Below, in pieces: positions 45,057 through 53,542 of a DNA stretch of 64,000 bases (its first letter is position 1; each line of letters begins with the position of its first letter). The stretch is taken from positions 179,710-243,709 of the forward strand of contig NZ_PIQG01000004.1 in assembly GCF_003987435.1 (NCBI RefSeq). Direction: 5' to 3'. Position numbers and translations under genes: made by a program. The DNA is from Pseudidiomarina taiwanensis. GTDB taxonomy: Bacteria; Pseudomonadota; Gammaproteobacteria; Enterobacterales; Alteromonadaceae. The notes under the pieces were generated by a model. That model was given only the letters and a program-made list of their open reading frames with translations, did no database searches and was not told where the DNA came from.

Positions 45057-45947
45057 ATGGGACACCATCACCACCATCATCATCACCATGAGGATATGTC
45101 TTCACAGCGTATTGGCTGGGCGTTTTTTCTCAATCTGTGCTTTACCGTTATCGAATTTATTGGTGGTATTTTAACCAATAGTACCGCGATTATTGCCGAT
45201 GCGGTACATGATTTAGGTGACAGCATGTCAATCGGCATGGCGTGGGTCCTCCACAAGCTGGGACAAAAGCATCCGAATGCAACTTTTACCTACGGTTATC
45301 AACGCTTAAGTTTAGTTGGTGCACTGATTAATGCCGTGATTTTAATGGGCGGTTCCATTTGGGTTTTAAGCACGGCAATCCCGCGCTTATGGGACCCGGT
45401 GATGCCTCATGCCGAGGGTATGTTTGGGCTGGCGATTTTAGGGGTGGTGGTCAATGGCTTTGCCGCCTACAAATTAAGTTCGGGCAAAACCCTGAATGAA
45501 CGGGTATTGAATTGGCACTTACTCGAAGACGTGTTGGGCTGGGTGGCGGTATTGATCGTCTCGATTGTGCTGATGTTTATCGAGTTACCGATTCTTGACC
45601 CGCTGCTCTCCATAGCATTTACCTTATTCATCTTGCTCAATGTGGTACGTGCGCTGAAAGATACCTTGAAGTTATTTGTCCAAGCCGCTCCTGACCAAAG
45701 CATGGCAAAGCAAATTAAGCAGCAACTGCAACAGCTTAACGAGGTGGCGGATGTTCATCATTTGCACTTGTGGTCACTTGATGGAGAGAGTCACGTTTGT
45801 ACGGTCCATCTAGTCTTAAATGCCGAGTACGATGTCGCCCAGCAGCGGCAACTCAAAGCACAAATTGCCGAGCTACTCGCTCCGCATGCGCTGGCGCATA
45901 CCACGGTTGAATTTGAATTCCCTGCTGAACTTTGTCGTGATCACTAA
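45057..45947 (+). CDS. Cation diffusion facilitator (ZitB/CDF) with a native His-tract
   Basis: This 296-residue zinc-type exporter has six helices, the metal site in HDLGDSMSIGM and the second pair in HLLEDVLGWVAV. The N-terminus is MG followed by nine histidines and EDMSS, a natural metal-binding tail. The C-terminal cytoplasmic domain has HHLHLWSLDGESHVCTVHLVL. The ATG at 45057 follows the CAGCA region. An upstream ATG at 44997 would overlap the gene on the other strand. Confidence 0.93.
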   Translation: MGHHHHHHHHHEDMSSQRIGWAFFLNLCFTVIEFIGGILTNSTAIIADAVHDLGDSMSIGMAWVLHKLGQKHPNATFTYGYQRLSLVGALINAVILMGGSIWVLSTAIPRLWDPVMPHAEGMFGLAILGVVVNGFAAYKLSSGKTLNERVLNWHLLEDVLGWVAVLIVSIVLMFIELPILDPLLSIAFTLFILLNVVRALKDTLKLFVQAAPDQSMAKQIKQQLQQLNEVADVHHLHLWSLDGESHVCTVHLVLNAEYDVAQQRQLKAQIAELLAPHALAHTTVEFEFPAELCRDH

Positions 45948-47449
45948 AACCAAGGCTGGCGCGACTGGGCAACATGTTCAAGCCATTGATGTTGAAGTTG
46001 TTGCGCCCGCTTGAGCGGGAAATATGCCAAGGTTTGCGAACCGGCGGCACCAAAATAGGTAAGATGGGCATAGCTAAGCATGCGGAGTAGCGGCCCTTGG
46101 CGGATGTCGATCTGCTGTAATTTATGCCGTGGATACCATAGCTGTACTTCGCCAAATAACCCCTTTCGGATCGCCAACCAATCCCCTGTTTCAAGCCAGC
46201 CAAAACGCCACCAGCGGCCGATAATAATCGCTTGCAACACGACATAAGCAAGCGCGACCCAAACCAAAGCGATAAGCTCACCACTGTTTAAATAAATTGT
46301 TATGGCAGCAATGGGGGTGAGCAGTGCTAACCATAAACTTTTACCCAACAGTGCAAAGGGGCTGAGACGTCGCCATGGTAGTTTTTGATTTGCGGGTAAT
46401 TTAAATTCACTGCGTAGTTGTGCAATCAACTCAGCTGTCGCTGCAGGAACCCCAAAGACTTGCCGTCCTCCAGCTCCTGGCGCTTTATTTTGCTGTGGTT
46501 GCAGCTGGCGGGCGCTAAAGGCCCAACGCTTGAGCAATTTACCGCGAATATTTTGCCGGATGCGAACTCGTTGCAGTTTTTGATACTGAAAGCTCAGTGT
46601 ACGAATGGTAAACAGCCCTGACCGTGCCTGAAACTTGCGTTTTAGCCCCCGTCCACTCAGTTGTAAGGTAAAACCGTAATAGCGAATAATACTGGCAAGC
46701 ACTGATAGCAACAGCATGAGAATAAAAACACTGAGAACTGATGCAATCCCAATGACCCAACCATTATCAGCAAGCTCACTTGCATGGGCCTCAAGATAGG
46801 GTTCGATATAGTTTTCGAACACTTTCAATTGACTCAGTGGATAGACAATCACAGCTAAAACCACAAAGGCCATGTTATCAATTAGACCTGCGCGCACCAC
46901 TTCAGCAAACGGTAAACGGATGGCATCGGTTTCTTCAAGCGACGCTGAGTCAGCTTGGTTCGGCGCTGTGGTTACATGTTGAGTGGCCAGCATCTGTTGG
47001 CGCAAATCGGTTGCAACCGCAAGCTCAAGTCCCGGAATTTCGACTTCTTGGCCCTTGGAACCGGCACTATCGACCGCTAAAATTGTGCGTCCAAAGGGGC
47101 GCAGATACCAAGCCTGTTTGAGTTCGGCTTGCTGGATCCGCTCAAACTTTAAGGTCAGGTGTTCTTTGTTCACTATCCCGCTACGAATCCGAATGGTGGC
47201 ATCATCCCACTGAAACCGATAATAGTGCCAGTGCAAAATAGCCACCACGACAGTGCCGATTAAATAGGCGCCGGCAATTGCCCAAGGCACCCAGTCGGCC
47301 ATATTTTTACCGCCGACAACCCCAAGTGCGAGCAGTGGGACAAAATTACTGAAGTTAGTGACGAGGCGTTTGATTTCGCGCGCTATAAAGAAAACGATGG
47401 TGATGGCTGCGGTTTTTTGCCAAGGGCTCGCGCTAGACTCAGATGTCAT
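45944..47449 (-). CDS. YdbT-like PH-domain membrane protein
   Basis: This 501-residue protein has several helices and three bacterial PH (bPH2) domains, with the repeated pattern IRIRSGIVNKEHLTLKFERIQQAELKQAWYLRPFG (about residue 70 on), and similar in the middle and end. It is paired with YdbS, which it overlaps by 11 bases, and probably co-acts with it in the envelope. Function unknown. The ATG at 47449 or a GTG at 47452 is more likely than the longer start at 47542. Confidence 0.87.
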   Translation of the reverse strand: MTSESSASPWQKTAAITIVFFIAREIKRLVTNFSNFVPLLALGVVGGKNMADWVPWAIAGAYLIGTVVVAILHWHYYRFQWDDATIRIRSGIVNKEHLTLKFERIQQAELKQAWYLRPFGRTILAVDSAGSKGQEVEIPGLELAVATDLRQQMLATQHVTTAPNQADSASLEETDAIRLPFAEVVRAGLIDNMAFVVLAVIVYPLSQLKVFENYIEPYLEAHASELADNGWVIGIASVLSVFILMLLLSVLASIIRYYGFTLQLSGRGLKRKFQARSGLFTIRTLSFQYQKLQRVRIRQNIRGKLLKRWAFSARQLQPQQNKAPGAGGRQVFGVPAATAELIAQLRSEFKLPANQKLPWRRLSPFALLGKSLWLALLTPIAAITIYLNSGELIALVWVALAYVVLQAIIIGRWWRFGWLETGDWLAIRKGLFGEVQLWYPRHKLQQIDIRQGPLLRMLSYAHLTYFGAAGSQTLAYFPLKRAQQLQHQWLEHVAQSRQPWF

Positions 47450-47936
47450 CACCCTCGCCCTCGAATTCTTGCTGCGCCATTTCGTTGAGTAGTCGATGCT
47501 GTATCGCTTCTGCATCGGCCTTGCGAAGACCAGGAACTTCAAGGTCAGCGCCTTGGCTTCCGGCAGTATAAATGACCACAGAAGCGAGTCCGAATAAGCG
47601 TGCGAACAGTGATTCCTTTACTTCGACGTGTTGAATTCGATTAAAAGGGACTCCGCGCTGAGCTCGCCAGAGTGCACCCTGGCGCAACAGCAACAAGTCA
47701 TCAGTGACACAATAGCCGGTATACATAAACCGTCTCGGCGCCCACAAGAGCAGCAGTAACAGTGTGATCGCAGCCCAAATTCCGAAGCTCCAGAACCAAG
47801 CGGGCAGCACGGCACCCCAGCGCGCGATAAAATATTGGACCGCAATGACGATTGCAATCACTCCCATCGCAACCAATGCATGCAATTGCAAGTAGTGCGT
47901 GTAGCGCGGATCAACGGGTGTCCACTCCTGCTTCAT
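47439..47936 (-). CDS. YdbS-like PH-domain membrane protein
   Basis: This 165-residue protein has two helices (residues 23-70) then one bPH2 domain (CVTDDLLLLRQGALWRAQRGVPFNRIQHVEVKES, ending YTAGSQGADLEVPGLRKADAEAI). It is the usual partner of YdbT. Function unknown. Confidence 0.9.
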   Translation of the reverse strand: MKQEWTPVDPRYTHYLQLHALVAMGVIAIVIAVQYFIARWGAVLPAWFWSFGIWAAITLLLLLLWAPRRFMYTGYCVTDDLLLLRQGALWRAQRGVPFNRIQHVEVKESLFARLFGLASVVIYTAGSQGADLEVPGLRKADAEAIQHRLLNEMAQQEFEGEGDDI

Positions 47937-47966
47937 TCAGGTTCCCTTTTCGTTTCAGATGTAGCT

Positions 47967-49964
47967 TTAGTAATTGTATCGGGCGCTAATGCCAATCATG
48001 GCTTCGCGCGCGCGGCCGGGTTCAAACGCTCGACCACTGCCTTGGTTCACCACCACCGAACCAACATAAGTTCGGTCAAACAGGTTGTGAATTTTAAGCC
48101 AAGGGCTAACTTCTAGACCTTGTAATTGATAGCGTGTTTGCAGTGCCGCAGACCAAACCACATGGCTTGGGGCGATCACATCATTGGCATCGGTTGCCAT
48201 GACTTCGCCGCGATAATCAGCGGCAATCTGTACCAGCGTATCAGTCGATTGTGTCGGTAACCAGTTAAATTGCAGGTAGGCTTGCTGTTTAGCAATACCC
48301 GGTAAGCGCAGACCGTTGCTAAAGGTCGCATCGAGATAACTCGCGGCAAAACGTAGATCAAGGCTTTCGCTGAGTTCAGCCGTACCTTCAAGTTCAATGC
48401 CGCGGCGCTCTGTTTGCTCAGCATTGGTATAAATCGTGCGGCCATCGATGCTGGTGTCCACCACAATTTCATTATCGGTTTGGATATCAAAAACGCTGAG
48501 TTGACACGAGAATCCCGCGCCACGACATTTGACCCCAGCCTCCCATTGCCGGTTAAACGCCGGTCCAAGGGTTGCGTTGAGGCCTGTTCCTGAGCGCGAA
48601 TAAGCAAGCTCAGTGAGTGTCGGGCTTTCAAATCCTCGGCCGGTGGCGATAAAGCTCGCCCAGGTTTCATTGAGCTCATAGTTCAGGCCAGCCATCCAGG
48701 TATTGGCCGAGAGCGCTTGTTCGCCGCTATCGTCTGGGTTAATGCCCGGCAAGGTGTAGTAATCGGCAACGCTAAATCGTAATTTTTGATGCCGCGCCCC
48801 AGCACTAAAAGCGAGCGTGTCATTTATTTGCCAGTGCGCTTGGCTAAAGAGTGCATACGTGCGCACGCGGCCTAATTCGTCGCGGCGTAGGTCACCTTTC
48901 ACACCAAACTCGTTGACGAAACCACGGCGGCGATCACGTTGCTCTGCCCACGTTAAACCACTTGTGAGGCGAACGGTATCTGTTAACGGTAGCGTGACCG
49001 CAGTCTCAGCTCCGGTAAATTGTCGGCGCAAATCAATCACTGCACCCGAGCTCGTTAAATCGTCTCCGGCAAAGGGTAAAAACTGTTCAATTTCGCGCCA
49101 GCCACGCCAGCTATTGAGGTGCCATTGGCCCCAATCTGCGCGGCCTTGTAAGCTAGCTGACACCTGCTGGTGGTGAATACTTTTGCGGGTATCATAGGTG
49201 ATAGCTCGAGCAACGGTTTGCTCTGGATCTGCCGCCCACGCGTTCGGCGTAAGAGCACTGGGATCTTGCAACAAAGGTGCATAGTTATCATCTAAGCGCA
49301 CGACCAGCTCAGTTGAGTCATTTAATTGTCGATACCAACGCAGTGCGAGTTGATCGCGCTCGGCTTTGTTTTGTGGTCGCGGCCCATCGGTACGCAGTCT
49401 TGCCCCGACCAGTCGCAAGGCATTCTGAGCATCCACCCACTCGCCTTGCAGACGCTGTCGTTGAGTGGCGTTTTCACCGAAAACTAAACTCGCTTCCAGT
49501 GAATTGGTATCAGGTGCGCGCGAACGCCAGTCAATTGCACCACCGGCCGCATTGCCATAGAGCACCGCTTGCGGGCCGCGAATCACCTGCACATTACTCG
49601 GTTCATCGAGCAAAATGCTCGACGTTTGTGCTTGACCATCGGGCATACTTAGCGGAATGCCATCAAGTCTTAATAGCACCCCACGCACACCAAAGGCTGA
49701 GCGTGCACCAAAGCCACGCAGGGTAATCCGAGTGTCTTGCGCATAGTTACTGCGATCATCGCTTTGTACACCAGCAAGCCCCTGCAACAGCTCGGCTGCG
49801 TCAATACGGGCGCCCGGCAATTGCTCGGCTACGGCTAAATTACTGGCGCTAGCGGCGAGTTGTTGCTGCTGTTGTGGGGCGTTTTCTTGAATAACGATGA
49901 CTTCATCAGGGGCAGTGGCCTGCACGCTGGCACTGGCCAGCGTGAACATCAAGGCGTAATACAT
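47967..49964 (-). CDS. TonB-dependent receptor of the YncD/PqqU type
   Basis: This 665-residue outer-membrane receptor has a signal peptide (residues 1-16), plug domain (NYAQDTRITLRGFGARSAFG and RLDGIPLSMPDGQAQTS) and barrel. It keeps many YncD/PqqU features: RKSIHHQQ, NEFGVKGDLRRDELG, GRGFESPTLTELAYS, DNEIVVDTSIDGRTIYTNA and FDRTYVGSVVVNQGSGRAFEPG. E. coli PqqU takes up PQQ. Its gene starts just after a PQQ-dependent sugar dehydrogenase, and no PQQ biosynthesis genes are seen, so PQQ import is a strong inference. The ATG at 49964 is three bases after that stop codon. Confidence 0.88.
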   Translation of the reverse strand: MYYALMFTLASASVQATAPDEVIVIQENAPQQQQQLAASASNLAVAEQLPGARIDAAELLQGLAGVQSDDRSNYAQDTRITLRGFGARSAFGVRGVLLRLDGIPLSMPDGQAQTSSILLDEPSNVQVIRGPQAVLYGNAAGGAIDWRSRAPDTNSLEASLVFGENATQRQRLQGEWVDAQNALRLVGARLRTDGPRPQNKAERDQLALRWYRQLNDSTELVVRLDDNYAPLLQDPSALTPNAWAADPEQTVARAITYDTRKSIHHQQVSASLQGRADWGQWHLNSWRGWREIEQFLPFAGDDLTSSGAVIDLRRQFTGAETAVTLPLTDTVRLTSGLTWAEQRDRRRGFVNEFGVKGDLRRDELGRVRTYALFSQAHWQINDTLAFSAGARHQKLRFSVADYYTLPGINPDDSGEQALSANTWMAGLNYELNETWASFIATGRGFESPTLTELAYSRSGTGLNATLGPAFNRQWEAGVKCRGAGFSCQLSVFDIQTDNEIVVDTSIDGRTIYTNAEQTERRGIELEGTAELSESLDLRFAASYLDATFSNGLRLPGIAKQQAYLQFNWLPTQSTDTLVQIAADYRGEVMATDANDVIAPSHVVWSAALQTRYQLQGLEVSPWLKIHNLFDRTYVGSVVVNQGSGRAFEPGRAREAMIGISARYNY

Positions 49965-49967
49965 GAT

Positions 49968-51116
49968 TTACTCTGCGGGTTTGATTCGAAGAAGGGCGCC
50001 ATTTTTATCATCAGATAATAAATAAATGAAGCCATCCGGTCCTTGTGCGATGTCGCGGAGACGGGCTTTGGTATCATCTTGTAACAGGGTTTCTTCGTGC
50101 ATCACACGGTCACCATCTAAATCAAGACGCGCCACTTGCGAGCCACGTAATGCCGCTACAAACAAGTCGTTTTTCCATTCAGGGAAGGCATCCCCGGTAT
50201 AAAAAATCATGTTTGAAATCGCAATCGATGGCACCCAGTAGTAATGCGGTAACACCGTCCCTTCAACATAGGTTTTGTCGCTGATAATGCTATCGTCGTA
50301 ATCAATCCCGAAGGTTGCGACCGGCCAACCATAGTTATTGGCGGCTTCTGCAATATTGATTTCATCGCCACCTTTGGGACCATGCTCAGCGGCCCATAAC
50401 TTACCGGTAAGCGGATGAATCGCTGCACCTTGCACATTGCGGTGCCCATAAGACCAGATTTCTGGCATCGCACCCGCTTGGTCGACAAATGGGTTATCTT
50501 CTGGGACGCTGCCATCAGGCCAGATGCGAACGATTTTGCCATCGTGGTTATCCAGTGTCTGCGCATCGTCCATATGGTGGTAGCGATCACCTGTGGTAAT
50601 GAATAGATGGCCCTCAGGTGAAAAAACTAATCGTGAGCCGAAATGGAAGCGGCTATTAAACTTCGGCGCAACGCGGAAAATAAGCTCTTGGTCGACCAAC
50701 TTATGGCCATCAAGTCGCGCACGGGTTACCGCAGTGCTCTGCCCGTCACCACCGGCTGGGTCGGCTTCGGCATAACTTAAATAAACCCATTGGTTTTCGG
50801 CAAAGTTTGGATCGACCACGATATCGAGTAAGCCACCTTGACCGGCATAGACCACTTCAGGCACGCCGCTTAGAGTATGCTTTTCATTTTTATCAAAGTG
50901 ATAGTGCACCACGGCGCCCGTTTTCTCAGTGATGAGAACACTGCCATCGGGTAAAAAGTCCATCCCCCATGGATACTCTAGCCCTTCGGTAACCACCTCG
51001 AGCTCGATGTTATGACGCTGTGTTTCAATCGCTTTTGCATGCACAGCCGTGGTGCTGATTGCGGTCACTCCAAGCGCTAACAACACGGCGCTTAAAATTG
51101 GTTTTACGCTTTGCAT
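49968..51116 (-). CDS. PQQ-dependent aldose sugar dehydrogenase (YliI-like)
   Basis: This 382-residue periplasmic beta-propeller has a signal peptide (residues 1-27), then LEYPWGMDFLPDGSVLITEKTG, WVYLSYAEADPAGG, RFHFGSRLVFSPEGHLFITTGDR, SYGHRNVQGAAIHPLTGKLWAAEHGPKGGDE and LPHYYWVPSIAISNM, motifs of the YliI/Asd family that bind PQQ and calcium. It would oxidise sugars at the cell surface. Co-transcribed with the PqqU-like receptor. Confidence 0.92.
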   Translation of the reverse strand: MQSVKPILSAVLLALGVTAISTTAVHAKAIETQRHNIELEVVTEGLEYPWGMDFLPDGSVLITEKTGAVVHYHFDKNEKHTLSGVPEVVYAGQGGLLDIVVDPNFAENQWVYLSYAEADPAGGDGQSTAVTRARLDGHKLVDQELIFRVAPKFNSRFHFGSRLVFSPEGHLFITTGDRYHHMDDAQTLDNHDGKIVRIWPDGSVPEDNPFVDQAGAMPEIWSYGHRNVQGAAIHPLTGKLWAAEHGPKGGDEINIAEAANNYGWPVATFGIDYDDSIISDKTYVEGTVLPHYYWVPSIAISNMIFYTGDAFPEWKNDLFVAALRGSQVARLDLDGDRVMHEETLLQDDTKARLRDIAQGPDGFIYLLSDDKNGALLRIKPAE

Positions 51117-51128
51117 AACTACCTCACA

Positions 51129-52043
51129 TTAGTTGAGTGTTCGTTCGGGCAATAAGTCCGCGATACATTCAGCGAGTACCCGGAAAGTTTGTCGGCGCGT
51201 TGTGGTCGGTCGGTAAATTAAGCCAATCTCACGCGCTGCTTCAGCCCCTGTTGGCTGCAATGCGACTAAATCGGTGCCCGTTAAAATGCCATGGTCGATC
51301 GCCATTTGCGGGACGAAGGTCGCGCCAAGTCCGGCATCGGCCATTTGCACTAGACTATGTAAACTGGTCGCGGTGAAGGGATTAATTTTCGATGAATCAA
51401 CCAGTTCACACGCTGAAACCGCATGGCCCCGTAAACAGTGCTCTTTCTCGAGTAAGAAAATCGACTCGTCGGGAAGTGCGCTGTAATCAACCGGTTCCTC
51501 TAGTTTTTCGGCAAGCGATTTATGCATCACCAATTTAAACGGGTCCCGCCCAAGCACATATTTTTGATTGCCATGGATATCGATCGGTAACGCCAAGATC
51601 AATACGTCTAGTTCCCCATTTCGGAGCAGTTGTAACAAATTCTGCGTAGTATCTTCGCGAATTCGCAGGTGTAGCTTGGGGTAGTCTTGCGCCAAGCTTT
51701 TGCTTAAATCACCGAGTAAGAACGGCGCAATGGTTGGAATACAGCCAAGCCGAAGCGGGCCTTCCATCAATTTGCCCTGACTCTGCGCGTAGTTCATCAG
51801 CTCTTCAGTTGAGGTAATAATCCGCCGCGCTTGGCGCACCAGTTCATCGCCGATGCTAGTGAACAAAAAGCTCTTATGGTCGCGTTCGATTAATTGACAG
51901 CCGAGTTGATCTTCTAGGTTTTGAATACCACTACTTAAGGTCGATTGACTCACATGGCAGGCTTGCGCTGCGCGATTAAAATTTTGATGTTCATGCAATG
52001 CCAGTAAATAGCTTAAGTTTTTTAGGCTAGGCAGCTTCGTCAC
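51129..52043 (-). CDS. oxyR: Peroxide-sensing regulator OxyR
   Basis: This 304-residue LysR-type regulator has an N-terminal winged helix (YLLALHEHQNFNRAAQACHVSQSTLSSGIQNLEDQLG) and an effector domain with CLRGHAVSAC, in which the two cysteines are nine positions apart as in OxyR C199/C208. It stands divergent from ahpC, its usual target. A disulfide between the two cysteines activates it. Confidence 0.93.
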   Translation of the reverse strand: MTKLPSLKNLSYLLALHEHQNFNRAAQACHVSQSTLSSGIQNLEDQLGCQLIERDHKSFLFTSIGDELVRQARRIITSTEELMNYAQSQGKLMEGPLRLGCIPTIAPFLLGDLSKSLAQDYPKLHLRIREDTTQNLLQLLRNGELDVLILALPIDIHGNQKYVLGRDPFKLVMHKSLAEKLEEPVDYSALPDESIFLLEKEHCLRGHAVSACELVDSSKINPFTATSLHSLVQMADAGLGATFVPQMAIDHGILTGTDLVALQPTGAEAAREIGLIYRPTTTRRQTFRVLAECIADLLPERTLN

Positions 52044-52202
52044 ACGGGCCTCCGCAGGGGTTAAAAAGTTTAATTGAAAATCCCGATTATCATAATTCGT
52101 TTTATTCGTTTTAACAAATTCTACGTCTTACCTATCATAGCTCCTGAACCGAAACGAAGAGTTTCAAATTTTGTGAACCTGTATCAATCGAGGAGAACAC
52201 AT

Positions 52203-52748
52203 ATGTTAACCGTAGGCGATAAATTACCAGAGTTTTCAGTTGTAGCAGCTAAGCCTGGCTTCAACATGCCAGAAGAAAATGGCGAGAGCGCTTTTGAAAC
52301 CATCACTAACGAAAGCTTCAAAGGGAAGTGGAAAATCATTTTCTTCTATCCAAAAGATTTCACTTTCGTATGCCCAACTGAAATTGTTGAGTTTGCGAAA
52401 TTAAACGAAGAGTTCGCTGACCGTGATGCTGTTGTATTGGGCGGTAGCAATGACAACGAATTCGTTAAATTGGCATGGCGCCGTGAACACCCAGATCTGA
52501 AGAGCCTGAACCAGTACTCATTTGCTGACAACGGTTCACTCATCGACGGTCTTGGTGTCCGTGATAAAGAAGAGAACGTTGCCTTGCGTGCGACTTTCGT
52601 AGTCGACCCACACAACGTAATCCAGCACGTATCAGTTAACAACTTGAACGTTGGCCGTAACCCGCAAGAAATCTTGCGTATCCTTGACGGTTTGCAAACT
52701 GACGAGCTGTGCCCTTGTAACCGTGCAGTAGGTGGCGACACGCTATAA
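52203..52748 (+). CDS. ahpC: Alkyl hydroperoxide reductase AhpC-type peroxiredoxin
   Basis: This 181-residue 2-Cys peroxiredoxin has the peroxidatic cysteine in DFTFVCPTEIVEF near residue 61 and the resolving cysteine in LCPCN near the C-terminus (residue 171). GAGGAG precedes the ATG at 52203, and a longer frame from 52074 lacks such a site. It is the oxyR-linked peroxide scavenger. AhpD follows instead of AhpF, which suggests the AhpD-fed reduction path. Confidence 0.94.
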   Translation: MLTVGDKLPEFSVVAAKPGFNMPEENGESAFETITNESFKGKWKIIFFYPKDFTFVCPTEIVEFAKLNEEFADRDAVVLGGSNDNEFVKLAWRREHPDLKSLNQYSFADNGSLIDGLGVRDKEENVALRATFVVDPHNVIQHVSVNNLNVGRNPQEILRILDGLQTDELCPCNRAVGGDTL

Positions 52749-52779
52749 GCCCCCACGGGTTCAAGTAATAGATGTAGAG

Positions 52780-52802
52780 GTGCCGCTGCGGCGGCACTTT
52801 TT
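52780..52802 (+). terminator. Hairpin between ahpC and ahpD
   Basis: GTGCCGC pairs with GCGGCAC around TGCG, followed by five T. It likely attenuates, so ahpC is made in excess of ahpD. Confidence 0.8.
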
Positions 52803-52815
52803 AACAGGAGGATTT

Positions 52816-53343
52816 ATGAGCATTGCAGATTTTAAAAATACCCTAGGCGATCACGGTAAAGATACCAAGCTGAACTTGTCGAGTATTTTCGGCAATGTCG
52901 ATACCTCTGGGATGACCAATGACCAATTCTACGGCACAGCGTTATCGCTTGCGTACGCAATTGGCGACGATGCGCTCACTGCAGCAGTTGAAGCAGAAGC
53001 TGAAGGTAAAGTTGAAGATAACGTTGTGGGAGCTGCGAAGTTAGCGGCAACCTTGATGGCGATGAACAACGTTTATTACCGCTTCTTGCACCTGTGCAGC
53101 GACAAACAGTTTTCGAAAATGCCAGCCGGCTTGCGGATGAACGGCATGGCGAATCCTGGTGTAGAAAAAGCTGATTTTGAGCTTTACTCACTGGCCGTAT
53201 CAGCCCTTGCTGGGTGTGGTATGTGTATCGATTCACACGTAGGTGTGTTGCTGAAACATAACGTTCCAGCACAAGTTATCCAGTTATCGATCAAGATGGC
53301 TGCGGTACTGAATGCAGCGGCAACAGCGCGTCGCATTGCATAA
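52816..53343 (+). CDS. ahpD: AhpD-type peroxidase-reducing protein
   Basis: This 175-residue carboxymuconolactone-decarboxylase-fold protein has the active pair in GCGMCIDSHVGVLLKH with a histidine nearby. AhpD of this type passes electrons to AhpC. AGGAGG precedes the ATG at 52816. Confidence 0.92.
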   Translation: MSIADFKNTLGDHGKDTKLNLSSIFGNVDTSGMTNDQFYGTALSLAYAIGDDALTAAVEAEAEGKVEDNVVGAAKLAATLMAMNNVYYRFLHLCSDKQFSKMPAGLRMNGMANPGVEKADFELYSLAVSALAGCGMCIDSHVGVLLKHNVPAQVIQLSIKMAAVLNAAATARRIA

Positions 53344-53416
53344 TCTGTCATTAAGGTGTCACATTGGCGCTTTAGGATAGATGTTGACTTCCCTGAGATC
53401 TGGTTGTAACTCATTT

Positions 53417-53445
53417 GCCCGATGCTTTGCATCGGGCTTTTTTTT
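53417..53445 (+). terminator. Terminator after ahpD
   Basis: GCCCGATGC pairs with GCATCGGGC around TTT, followed by eight T. Confidence 0.93.
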
Positions 53446-53542
53446 GATCGTGATCAGCTTCCGACCATAAAAAAGCGGCATCCATCTGCTAAAATTCGGT
53501 ATACTCTAAACTAAGTTTGAAAGACGCATTAGGTAACCGGTT

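Noticed and set aside
47835..49726. Several plus-strand frames opposite the TonB receptor
   Set aside because: All are antisense shadows without ribosome sites or motifs.
52074..52202. N-terminal extension of AhpC
   Set aside because: The extension is unlike the family and the strong GAGGAG site is before 52203.
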